From Erysipelotrichia bacterium (GTDB lineage Bacteria > Bacillota_I > Bacilli_A > Erysipelotrichales > Erysipelotrichaceae): 16,139 nucleotides of DNA. The DNA lies in contig SAAR01000039.1 of NCBI GenBank assembly GCA_009916335.1, forward strand, positions 1 through 16,139. Direction: 5' to 3'. Below are positions 6,617 through 13,508 of this stretch, in pieces; the first letter of the stretch is position 1; each line of letters begins with the position of its first letter. A program made the position numbers and the translations under genes. The notes beneath the pieces are model-generated. The model was not told where the DNA came from. It made no database searches and saw only the letters and a list, made by a program, of their open reading frames with translations.

Positions 6617-7987
6617 ATGAAATTAGAACTATTTAATAAAATTGATGAAACGATTACTTTATTAAAGATGAAGAAAGAAGATTATCAACAAATCAGAAAA
6701 GAGATTAAATATATTTTACTTGATGTATTAAATCGCAAGAATGACATGATTATGGACATTTCAAGTCGTGTAAAAAGTGCAGATAGTTTACGAGAAAAAA
6801 TTATTCGCAATCGCTTGTATTTAAAGTATGATTCAAGTCATGAAATATTGGATAATCTAAGTGATCTAATCGGTTTAAAAATAGAGTGTCGCTTTATTGA
6901 TGAAGAAAGACAAGTGTTTGAGATACTGAAGAACTACTTTCATATAAAAAATGAAGATCGCTATTATCATAGTGAGAAATATCCTTATTTGAAACTGGAG
7001 TTGGATAGTGAACAACCACAGATGCAAAGAAATGGGTTTACGATTTATCGTGTCGATGGATATTATGAAAGAAGTGATGAAAAAATTCGCTTTGAACTAC
7101 AAATTAAATCAATGGTTAATAGTTTTTGGGGGGATATTGAGCATAACCTTGTTTATAAAACTACAAACTATTATGTATATGATGCCTTTATGAAAAATTT
7201 ATTGTCCTCAATTAATGCCAATTTAGAAATCGTAGATAATCAATTACGCATTATTTATGATGAAATGGAAAATTCTGATCGTCATCAAATGGGACTTGTA
7301 TCAGAAGAAAATTTTGAGAAAATGTTAGCGAAAGCAATCAATGATTTATTTACTGAAAAATTAAAGATGTCCATCGGTTTCACTATTAATGTTAAAAATA
7401 CTTCCGATATTTTAGGACATTACATCTTTGTTAAAAACATTCGTGATGATTTAGGTAATCCTGAAAAGTCGACTTCCTTATTTACTGTGTTTAAGAAGAT
7501 CAATAGTGTAGATATTGATTTTAGTGAGGAGATCGTCATGGAACAAGACTTTGTTTGTAATGATCCATTTAAACAAGAGATAGGAAATTATTTATTCTCA
7601 CAATTAAACAGTGATTATGAATGGTATGTTTTCTTTCAGATGTTATTTGCCTTAGAAGATGGTAACAACATCGAGGACTTCTCATTATTTATGGAGATTA
7701 TGAAAGATTACATCGTCGATAATTACTGGTTTAAAACGAGTTTTATGAAACTGGATATGGAAGATGCTATAAATGTACAAAATGAATGTTTGCTCTTTTT
7801 AGCAAAATCCTTATGTGAGATAGGTACGATTAAAATTATTTATAATGATAAACTTTTACAAATTCGCAATATTTTTACGATGTTTGTTGAGGAATTAGAA
7901 AAACGTGTAATCTCTTTCCATGATTTTGAGCATTATCAAGAAGCCTACTATGATGAATTAAAAAATGAGATTTCTTCTATTTTCTAA
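6617..7987 (+). CDS. RelA/SpoT-domain protein with long unrecognised C-terminal region
   Basis: The N-terminal half (about 45-215) resembles the (p)ppGpp synthetase domain of small alarmone synthetases: ISSRVKSADSLREKI (48-62), DLIGLKIECRF (83-93), NGFTIYR where active enzymes have NGYRSLH (139-145), FELQIK (159-164, with the catalytic-type Glu160) and FWGDIEHNLVYK (170-181). The Glu and the W..EH..YK block are kept. The Tyr-Arg-Ser-x-His loop that binds the acceptor nucleotide is altered, and the Arg of the EIQIRT motif is Lys, so activity is uncertain. There is no HD hydrolase domain. Residues 217-456 match nothing I recognise; they are soluble and rich in acidic and aromatic residues. The start at 6617 fits AGGGTG at 6603-6608; a GTG at 6608 is in frame but lacks a site. 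It is third in the truB-ribF operon, 12 bases after ribF, and is followed by a strong terminator. The role is unknown. Confidence 0.7.
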   Translation: MKLELFNKIDETITLLKMKKEDYQQIRKEIKYILLDVLNRKNDMIMDISSRVKSADSLREKIIRNRLYLKYDSSHEILDNLSDLIGLKIECRFIDEERQVFEILKNYFHIKNEDRYYHSEKYPYLKLELDSEQPQMQRNGFTIYRVDGYYERSDEKIRFELQIKSMVNSFWGDIEHNLVYKTTNYYVYDAFMKNLLSSINANLEIVDNQLRIIYDEMENSDRHQMGLVSEENFEKMLAKAINDLFTEKLKMSIGFTINVKNTSDILGHYIFVKNIRDDLGNPEKSTSLFTVFKKINSVDIDFSEEIVMEQDFVCNDPFKQEIGNYLFSQLNSDYEWYVFFQMLFALEDGNNIEDFSLFMEIMKDYIVDNYWFKTSFMKLDMEDAINVQNECLLFLAKSLCEIGTIKIIYNDKLLQIRNIFTMFVEELEKRVISFHDFEHYQEAYYDELKNEISSIF

Positions 7988-8015
7988 CATATTACCTCCT
8001 GTTATTGCATACATA
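7987..8015 (+). promoter_or_regulatory. Candidate sigma-E promoter for spoIIIAH
   Basis: ACATATT (7987-7993), a spacer of 14 bases, then CATACATA (8008-8015). The B. subtilis sigma-E consensus, from memory, is KMATATT, 14-15 bases, CATACANT. This is one mismatch in each element with correct spacing, directly upstream of a gene whose orthologue is in a sigma-E operon. Expected start is about 8021-8023, downstream of the terminator's 5' arm. Inference from consensus matching only. Confidence 0.65.
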
Positions 8016-8035
8016 GTAGTAATAGGAGGTTTTTT
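7994..8035 (+). terminator. Strong intrinsic terminator overlapping the spoIIIAH ribosome binding site
   Basis: ACCTCCTGTTATTGC (7994-8008) pairs with GTAGTAATAGGAGGT (8016-8030) as a 15-bp stem with three G-T wobbles and a 7-nt loop, followed by a run of T (8030-8035). It begins 6 bases after the stop of the RelA-like gene and ends the truB-ribF unit. Its 3' arm is also the AGGAGG of spoIIIAH. Confidence 0.88.
8024..8029 (+). promoter_or_regulatory. Ribosome binding site of spoIIIAH, buried in terminator stem
   Basis: AGGAGG, 8 bases before the ATG at 8038, is an ideal site. In any transcript coming from upstream it is fully paired with CCTCCT (7995-8000). It is free only in a transcript that begins within or after the loop. 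Confidence 0.85.
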
Positions 8036-8037
8036 AT

Positions 8038-8487
8038 ATGAAAAAACAGGCGATCGCATTCTTTACGATGTTTTCCTTAATACTTATGCTTTCCATCTAT
8101 TACATCACATTGCCTAAAGAAACGACGAAAGTAGTCAAAGAAGATGTTTCTGTGATTGCTGACTTAGAACAAGAAAGTGAAAACAACAAAGAAGAGGAGG
8201 AAGAAAAAAACAACGATGTGATTTCTGATCCTGACGCTGATGAGGAAAGTAAAAATGAAGCGATTTTAAAAAATGAAACATTGAAGGAAAATGAGAAATT
8301 GGCAAACACATACAAACAGACGATTAGTGATATGGGTTATGAAAATAGTGTTGAAATTAAAGAAAAGACGATCTATGTAACATTACAGGGAGAACAAAAT
8401 GAAAAGATAGCTAGTAAGGTGATGAAAACACTATATAAAGCATGTGAAAATAAATATTTTATTGAAGTTAGTTTTAATTCCAAATAA
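8038..8487 (+). CDS. spoIIIAH: Stage III sporulation protein AH, short form
   Basis: Mother-cell membrane protein that in B. subtilis pairs with forespore SpoIIQ to form the channel between the two cells during engulfment. The N-terminus MKKQAIAFFTMFSLILMLSIYYI reads like B. subtilis SpoIIIAH, with one membrane segment at about 6-24. An acidic linker follows (about 35-80, with runs of E, N and D), then a compact C-terminal domain (about 95-149) of the YscJ/FliF-like fold, with the TISDMGYENSVEIKEKTIYVTL stretch resembling the QGYEDALVNAEGDKINITV region of the Bacillus protein. At 149 residues it is much shorter than the 218 of B. subtilis, mostly in the linker. The rest of the spoIIIA operon is not upstream here. 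It has its own candidate sigma-E promoter and no terminator before yqhY. Confidence 0.82.
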   Translation: MKKQAIAFFTMFSLILMLSIYYITLPKETTKVVKEDVSVIADLEQESENNKEEEEEKNNDVISDPDADEESKNEAILKNETLKENEKLANTYKQTISDMGYENSVEIKEKTIYVTLQGEQNEKIASKVMKTLYKACENKYFIEVSFNSK

Positions 8488-8490
8488 ATA

Positions 8491-8499
8491 TGGTATAAT
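8491..8499 (+). promoter_or_regulatory. Extended -10 promoter for yqhY
   Basis: TGGTATAAT, perfect -10 (8494-8499) with TGn, 4 bases after the spoIIIAH stop. The ATG at 8517 is 17 bases past the -10, so the start near 8506 coincides with GGGTGAT (8506-8512), the only ribosome binding site. No -35 is seen. Confidence 0.7.
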
Positions 8500-8516
8500 A
8501 CATTTGGGTGATAAAA

Positions 8517-8840
8517 ATGGCACAAGAATATTTAGCAACAGAAAATAAAGGTAAAGGATTAATCGCTATTTCTACCAATGTGTTTGAAACAATCGCAAAG
8601 ATTTGTGTAGAAGATGAAAAAGATGTTGTTTTAGCAGATGCTTCTTATTTCAAAAATGCAATTAATTGCAAGATGGTAGATGGCAAATTAGTACTGAATC
8701 TAAATGTGAAAGTGAATTATAATGCTAAGGTGAACGATGTTTGTTCAAGACTACAAACACGCATTTATGATAGTGTGAAGCATATGAGCGATTGTGTGGC
8801 TGATACAATCAGTATTAACGTTAGTGGATTTACTTTCTAA
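8517..8840 (+). CDS. yqhY: Asp23/Gls24-family protein, YqhY type
   Basis: Small cytoplasmic protein of the Asp23/Gls24 (DUF322) family, 107 residues. In B. subtilis YqhY lies beside accB-accC and has been linked to control of fatty-acid synthesis; the biochemical role is not settled. Seen here: GKGLIAISTNVFETIAKICVEDEKDV near the N-terminus, then VDGKLVLNLNVKVNYNAKVNDVCSRLQTRIYDSVKHM, the alternating beta-strand and helix that mark the family, and the closing INVSGFTF. The start at 8517 is chosen over the GTG at 8508 because that GTG lies inside the ribosome binding site GGGTGAT. The position directly before nusB is as in Bacillus, but the acetyl-CoA carboxylase genes are missing. It has its own promoter and terminator, so it is a single-gene unit that could also be read from spoIIIAH. 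Confidence 0.88.
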   Translation: MAQEYLATENKGKGLIAISTNVFETIAKICVEDEKDVVLADASYFKNAINCKMVDGKLVLNLNVKVNYNAKVNDVCSRLQTRIYDSVKHMSDCVADTISINVSGFTF

Positions 8841-8866
8841 ACTATACTTTTGTATAGTTTTTTTTT
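8839..8866 (+). terminator. Intrinsic terminator of yqhY
   Basis: AAACTATAC (8839-8847) pairs perfectly with GTATAGTTT (8852-8860) around a TTTT loop, followed by six more T. The stem takes in the last two bases of the yqhY stop codon (8838-8840). Confidence 0.9.
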
Positions 8867-8905
8867 GAAAGTAAGAGGGAAAACATAGGCATTGTAATAC
8901 TTTTG

Positions 8906-8914
8906 TGGTAAAAT
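8906..8914 (+). promoter_or_regulatory. Extended -10 promoter for the nusB-recN operon
   Basis: TGGTAAAAT: -10 TAAAAT (8909-8914) with TGn. TTGTAA at 8892-8897 is only 11 bases upstream, too close to act as the -35. Expected start is near 8921, giving a leader of about 20 nt with GGAGG at 8931-8935. It sits just after the yqhY terminator, as expected for the operon's first promoter. Confidence 0.65.
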
Positions 8915-8940
8915 AGATGTGTATATTTTTGGAGGATATT

Positions 8941-9318
8941 ATGAATAGACATCAATTAAGAGAATTAGCAATGACTTGTCTTTATCAAAGTTTTTTATTA
9001 AAAAAAGATATTAAGTCAGTTGTCTTTGAAAATATGAAAGAAAAGAATGCTGTTGATCCTTTTCTTTATGCGATTACTATTGATGCATGTGCAAACATAC
9101 ATTATTATACGGATAAGATTAACGATGTGTTAAAAGATGATTGGACATTTGATCGTTTAGGGTATGTAGAACAAGCTATCTTAATAATGGCAGCAAGTGA
9201 ATTGACATTTGAAACAGCACAAAAACCAATCGTGATCGATGAAGCAGTTACGTTAGCAAAAAAATACTGTGATGATGATACATACAAATTAATCAATGGA
9301 GTTTTAGATCGACTATGA
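8941..9318 (+). CDS. nusB: Transcription antitermination protein NusB
   Basis: RNA-binding helical protein that joins NusE (S10) at boxA of rRNA operons to prevent premature termination. 125 residues. The start is the ATG at 8941 with GGAGG at 8931-8935; the in-frame GTG at 8917 precedes the site and is rejected. MNRHQLRELAMTCLYQ and the C-terminal block from KPIVIDEAVTLAKKY to FINGVLD-like LINGVLDRL are the family signatures. The N-terminal Arg-rich stretch (RHQLRE) replaces the common RRxxRE. First gene of a seven-gene operon; its TGA overlaps the xseA ATG (ATGA). In B. subtilis folD lies between nusB and xseA and is absent here. Confidence 0.95.
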   Translation: MNRHQLRELAMTCLYQSFLLKKDIKSVVFENMKEKNAVDPFLYAITIDACANIHYYTDKINDVLKDDWTFDRLGYVEQAILIMAASELTFETAQKPIVIDEAVTLAKKYCDDDTYKLINGVLDRL

Positions 9319-10589
9319 AAAACCAGGTCTGGAGCATTTCAACACTGGTAAGATATTTAAAAAATAGTCTGGATAACGATATGAATATCCAGTCTATTTT
9401 AGTTAAAGGTGAAATTAGCAACTTTACGAATCATCGTAGTGGACATCTTTATTTTTCTTTGAAAGATAAGGGAGGGAAAATGAATTGTGTCATGTTTTCT
9501 TCCTATGCCAGTAAAGTTAAAATCGCTTTAAAAGAAGGTATGCAAGTTATTGTAAAGGCAAAAGTATCTTTATATGAACCAATGGGGAATATGCAGTTAT
9601 ATGTTAGTGAGATACAAAGTGATGGGTTAGGCGATCTTTATTTACAATTTGAAGCCTTGAAAGAAAAATTATTAAAGGCAGGTCTTTTTGCACAAAGTCA
9701 TAAAAAACCTTTGCCTCTTTATCCTAACAGTATTGGTATTATTTCCGCAAAAAGTGGGGCAGCGATTCAAGATGTACTTGCTATTATTGCACGCCGTTGG
9801 CCAATTGCTGATGTGCGTGTCTACCATTCATTAGTACAAGGCGAAAAAGCAAGTGAAAATATGATTGCACGATTAAAAGAGGCTGATCAAAACCACCATG
9901 ATGTGATTTTACTTGTGCGAGGTGGAGGGAGCTTAGAAGATTTATGGTGTTTTAACGATGAATTATTAGCCTACACAATTTATGAAATGAAGACTTGTAT
10001 TGTGAGTGGCGTAGGGCATGAAAGTGATACGACGTTAGTTGATTATGTTAGTGATCAAAGAGCAGTAACACCAAGTGGTGCAGCCGAATTAATAACCCCT
10101 GATAAAGATAAGTTAAACGAACAGTTATGGCAGATAAAAAATCGACTTGCTACAACGATTCAACAAAAACTATTTAACGAACAAAAAAACATAGAGAGAA
10201 TTGCTTCTAAAGCGATGTTTCAAAACAGTGAATATTTTATTCAAAACGATAAATTGAAATTGATGATGCTTGTAAAAAGTTTGTATAATGCAGAACAGTA
10301 TGTACAAAGTAATCAGTTCTCCTTAGCTGTACAAAAAGAGGCTTTGTTTACTAGTATAAAACGAATTCAAAAAGAGAATCAGATGCATTTTCATCGTTTA
10401 CTATCTTTACTAGATGCTTTTAGTCCTTTAAAGATTGTGGGAAGAGGATACAGTATTGCAATGAAAGAAGATAAAGTAGTCAGAACTGTAGATGATGTAA
10501 AAGAAAATGATGAAATTAGTATTATTGTTCATCAAGGAAAAATTGTTGCCAAGGTAGAAAAGAGGGAATATAATGACGCAAGAAAATAA
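9315..10589 (+). CDS. xseA: Exodeoxyribonuclease VII large subunit
   Basis: Catalytic subunit of exonuclease VII, which degrades single-stranded DNA from both ends with XseB. It has 424 residues, normal. An N-terminal OB fold for ssDNA binding spans about 5-100 (ILVKGEISNFTNHRSGHLYFSLKD). The nuclease core follows: SIGIISAKSGAAIQDVL (139-155), RGGGSLEDLWCFNDE (202-216), GVGHESDTTLVDYVSDQRAVTPSGAAE (232-258, with His235 and Asp238 in the conserved GHESD). A long helical region binds XseB copies, and a short end domain (about 370-424) carries VGRGYSIA. Starts four bases inside nusB and its last 17 bases overlap xseB, so the subunits are coupled. Confidence 0.96.
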   Translation: MKNQVWSISTLVRYLKNSLDNDMNIQSILVKGEISNFTNHRSGHLYFSLKDKGGKMNCVMFSSYASKVKIALKEGMQVIVKAKVSLYEPMGNMQLYVSEIQSDGLGDLYLQFEALKEKLLKAGLFAQSHKKPLPLYPNSIGIISAKSGAAIQDVLAIIARRWPIADVRVYHSLVQGEKASENMIARLKEADQNHHDVILLVRGGGSLEDLWCFNDELLAYTIYEMKTCIVSGVGHESDTTLVDYVSDQRAVTPSGAAELITPDKDKLNEQLWQIKNRLATTIQQKLFNEQKNIERIASKAMFQNSEYFIQNDKLKLMMLVKSLYNAEQYVQSNQFSLAVQKEALFTSIKRIQKENQMHFHRLLSLLDAFSPLKIVGRGYSIAMKEDKVVRTVDDVKENDEISIIVHQGKIVAKVEKREYNDARK

Positions 10590-10791
10590 AAAAAGCTTTA
10601 GAGAATCAATGAATCGTTTAGAGGAAATAGTTGCTTTACTAGAGAGAAATGAAATTGAATTAGAGGAAGCAATGCATTTATTTGAAGAAGGTTTACAACT
10701 TGTGAATGAATGTGATGTACAACTTAATCAATTTGAAAATAAAGTAGCTGCTTTATTAGAAAACTATCAAAAGGAGGAACATAATGAATAA
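10573..10791 (+). CDS. xseB: Exodeoxyribonuclease VII small subunit
   Basis: Small helical subunit of exonuclease VII, 72 residues. SFRESMNRLEEIVALLERNEIELEEAMHLFEEGLQL is the family hallmark, two antiparallel helices with the ESMNRLEEIV and LEEAMHLFEEG motifs. It begins inside xseA (17-base overlap, different frame) with AGAGGG upstream, and itself overlaps ispA by 8 bases. In E. coli several XseB copies bind each XseA. Confidence 0.95.
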   Translation: MTQENKKSFRESMNRLEEIVALLERNEIELEEAMHLFEEGLQLVNECDVQLNQFENKVAALLENYQKEEHNE

Positions 10792-11629
10792 TCAATTTGA
10801 AACATTTTTAAGTCATAGTTTAGATGAGTGTAATGATGGGATTGTAAAAGAAGCTGCTTTATATGCTTTGATGAATGGTGGTAAAAGAGTTCGTCCTCGT
10901 TTGCTTTTTGCGTGTCTTGATGCCTATCGCACACCGATTGAAAAAGGAATGAAAGCGGCTGCGGCTATTGAAATGATGCATACAGCTTCTTTGATTCATG
11001 ATGATTTACCTGCTATGGATAATGATACACTTCGACGTGGAAAACCTACTTGCCATATAAAATACGGTGAAGATATGGCTATTTTGGCAGGTGATGCTTT
11101 AATGATTGAAAGCTTTAAACTTGCGAATGATGCCACTTTAGATATTCATACTAACACTAAACTCGTTCATGAATTAAGCAACAACAGTGCATTAAATGGG
11201 ATGATTTATGGACAGGAGTTAGATTTGTTGAATGAGAATAAAATAATTGAAAACGTAGAGGTTTTAGAAAAAACGCATTTCTTTAAAACAGGTAAATTAA
11301 TTACAATGCCTATGGTCATGGCTGCATATATCGCTAAAAAAGAGGAAGATGTAAAAGTTTGGCGAGAAATTGGGGCAATGATGGGACTATTGTTTCAAAT
11401 TCAAGATGATGTTTTCGATGTTACGAAATCAAGTGAAGAATTAGGCAAAAATGCGAATAGTGATATTGAAAACAACAAAGTAACCTATGTAACATTATTA
11501 GGGGTAGAAAAATGTCAACAATTGATTAGTGAATTGTATGAAAAAGCAGTATCACTATTAGATGAAATGATTATTGATAAGAATTGTATGCTTACTATTT
11601 TTGATTATTTATTAAAAAGAAGCAATTAG
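10784..11629 (+). CDS. ispA: Short-chain polyprenyl diphosphate synthase (farnesyl diphosphate synthase type)
   Basis: Condenses dimethylallyl or geranyl diphosphate with isopentenyl diphosphate, feeding quinone and undecaprenyl (cell wall carrier) synthesis. Trans-prenyltransferase motifs: GGKRVRPR (32-39), first aspartate motif DDLPAMD (73-79, the DDxxxxD form of bacterial FPP synthases), RRGKPTCH (84-91), FKTGKL (167-172) and the second aspartate motif QDDVFD (207-212), followed by KNANSDIENNKVTYVTLLG. 281 residues, slightly short. AAGGAGG lies 6-12 bases ahead of the ATG, inside xseB. The next gene, dxs, supplies the start of the same pathway. Product chain length is inferred from the DDxxxxD form. 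Confidence 0.94.
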   Translation: MNNQFETFLSHSLDECNDGIVKEAALYALMNGGKRVRPRLLFACLDAYRTPIEKGMKAAAAIEMMHTASLIHDDLPAMDNDTLRRGKPTCHIKYGEDMAILAGDALMIESFKLANDATLDIHTNTKLVHELSNNSALNGMIYGQELDLLNENKIIENVEVLEKTHFFKTGKLITMPMVMAAYIAKKEEDVKVWREIGAMMGLLFQIQDDVFDVTKSSEELGKNANSDIENNKVTYVTLLGVEKCQQLISELYEKAVSLLDEMIIDKNCMLTIFDYLLKRSN

Positions 11630-11644
11630 ATTGGAGTGATGTAT

Positions 11645-13507
11645 ATGAAAGTGGAAAACATTAAAAGTCCAGCTGATATTAAAGATATGAATATCGAACA
11701 ATTAAATGAACTTTGCGAAGAGATTCGCCACTTTTTGATTACTTCTATCGCTAAAACAGGAGGCCATCTTTCAAGTAATTTAGGGATTGTTGAAACGAGT
11801 GTAGCCGTGCATTATGTATTCCATTCTCCTTTAGATAAAATATTTTTTGATGTAGGTCATCAGGCATATGTACATAAAATTTTAACGGGACGTGCTAAAG
11901 ACTTTGTTACTTTACGCCAATATAATGGAATGTCAGGTTTCCAAAAACGTTGTGAAAGTATTCATGATGTGTGGGAAGCAGGACATTCTTCCACTTCTTT
12001 AAGTGCCGCTTTAGGTTTTGCCATTGCTCGTGATTTAAACAATGAACATTATAATGTGGTGCCCGTCATTGGCGATGGTGCAATGGCAAGTGGTATGAGC
12101 TTTGAAGCATTAAATCAAATCGGTAGTGAAAAACGCAATATGGTGATTATTTTTAATGATAATGATATGTCTATATCTGGTAATGTTGGTGCTTTATCCA
12201 ATGCTTGTACCCATTTGCGTGCTAATAAAGGCTATATTAGCTTTAAAAAAGATTTATCGAGTAAACTATCCACTTCTAAATTAGGAGATCGTGTTTTATC
12301 AGCTATGAAAGATATGAAGGATAACATCAAACATACGGTTGTTGATGCATCTATCTTCTCAGAGCTAGGTTTAGACTATATTGGACCTGTCAATGGCCAT
12401 GATTTACAAGATGTAATCAAAGTTTTAAAAATGGTAAAAGACCATGAAGGACCAATTGTCGTACATATTATTACTAAAAAAGGAAAAGGGTATCGTTACG
12501 CTGAAGAAGATGGTGATGGTAGATGGCATGGTGTTGGTAAATTTAATGTGGAAACAGGTTGCCCACTAAGTTCACTCTCATACAATCATTTAGATTGGAG
12601 TTCTGTTTTAAGTGAATCATTATTGCGACTAGCAAAAACAAATCAAGACATTTTAGCGTTAACCCCTGCAATGAGCAAAGGTAGCAAGCTAGATAAATTT
12701 GCAAAAATGTATCCAGAGCGTTTCTTTGATTGTGGTATAGCAGAAGAACATGCGATGACTTTTGCCGCTTCTTTAGCATTAAATGGTAAACGCCCTTTTA
12801 TTAGTGTTTATTCTTCTTTCTTACAACGAGCTTATGATCAAATCAATCACGATGTAGCAAGAATGGATTTACCTGTTGTCATTGGTGTAGATCGTGCTGG
12901 GTTAGTAGGGGAAGATGGCGAAACACATCATGGTGTCTTTGATATTTCTGCTCTATATGCAATTCCAAACCTTATTATTACACAACCAAAAGATGCGAAA
13001 GAAGCACAGAATTTAATGTATTCTGCGTTCCAACAAAACAAACACCCTTATATAATTCGTATTCCTAGAGGTAGTGTGGAATATACGCAAACATCTTTTG
13101 AACAAATTCCTTGTGCGACTTGGACACGTTATGATGTGAAAGAAAACCCACAAGTCGTCGTAATCACTTATGGACAAGATGTGGATCGCATTATCAATAA
13201 AGCAAAAATTAATGATTTAGCAATTAGTGTTGTGAATGCTCGTTTTATTAAACCACTAGATCAAGAGATGCTAGAAGCGTTATTAGCGAGTGATTTAGAA
13301 ATTATCGTATATGAAACAGATATGCTTCATGGTGGTTTATCTACTGCTATCTTAGCTTTTAACAATGACCATGGTTTTGGCAAAGTGATTAAACGCATCG
13401 GTATTGAAGATCATTATGTTCCACAAGGTTCTTTACCACAACTTAGAAAAAGAGAAGGCATTGATTTATCAACGCTGTTTGATGAAATCATGAAATACAT
13501 TCACTAG
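11645..13507 (+). CDS. dxs: 1-Deoxy-D-xylulose-5-phosphate synthase
   Basis: Thiamine-diphosphate enzyme that joins pyruvate and glyceraldehyde-3-phosphate to make DXP, the first step of the MEP isoprenoid route (also used for thiamine and pyridoxal). 620 residues, normal. Motifs: TGGHLSSNLG (38-47, catalytic-type His41), DVGHQAYVHK (69-78), the ThDP/Mg motif GDGAMASG to NDNDMSIS (143-177), the second domain opening ALTPAM, then DCGIAEEHAMTFAASLALNG and DRAGLVGEDGETHHG in the transketolase pyrimidine domain, and a C-terminal transketolase domain. The start at 11645 is chosen because GGAG (11633-11636) lies 8 bases ahead; GTG 11636 and ATG 11639 overlap or crowd that site. Its stop is one base before tlyA. 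The presence of dxs implies use of the MEP route. Confidence 0.96.
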   Translation: MKVENIKSPADIKDMNIEQLNELCEEIRHFLITSIAKTGGHLSSNLGIVETSVAVHYVFHSPLDKIFFDVGHQAYVHKILTGRAKDFVTLRQYNGMSGFQKRCESIHDVWEAGHSSTSLSAALGFAIARDLNNEHYNVVPVIGDGAMASGMSFEALNQIGSEKRNMVIIFNDNDMSISGNVGALSNACTHLRANKGYISFKKDLSSKLSTSKLGDRVLSAMKDMKDNIKHTVVDASIFSELGLDYIGPVNGHDLQDVIKVLKMVKDHEGPIVVHIITKKGKGYRYAEEDGDGRWHGVGKFNVETGCPLSSLSYNHLDWSSVLSESLLRLAKTNQDILALTPAMSKGSKLDKFAKMYPERFFDCGIAEEHAMTFAASLALNGKRPFISVYSSFLQRAYDQINHDVARMDLPVVIGVDRAGLVGEDGETHHGVFDISALYAIPNLIITQPKDAKEAQNLMYSAFQQNKHPYIIRIPRGSVEYTQTSFEQIPCATWTRYDVKENPQVVVITYGQDVDRIINKAKINDLAISVVNARFIKPLDQEMLEALLASDLEIIVYETDMLHGGLSTAILAFNNDHGFGKVIKRIGIEDHYVPQGSLPQLRKREGIDLSTLFDEIMKYIH

Positions 13508-13508
13508 T

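Noticed and set aside
7008..7193. Second-frame open frame of 61 codons inside the RelA-like gene
   Set aside because: Considered as a frameshift remnant, but the main frame is continuous and carries the motifs.
8100..8315. Minus-strand open frame rich in serine opposite spoIIIAH
   Set aside because: The serine runs are the complement of the Glu/Asn-rich linker; no ribosome binding site or family match.
12543..12779. Minus-strand open frame inside dxs
   Set aside because: Overlaps the conserved second domain of Dxs; no supporting signals.
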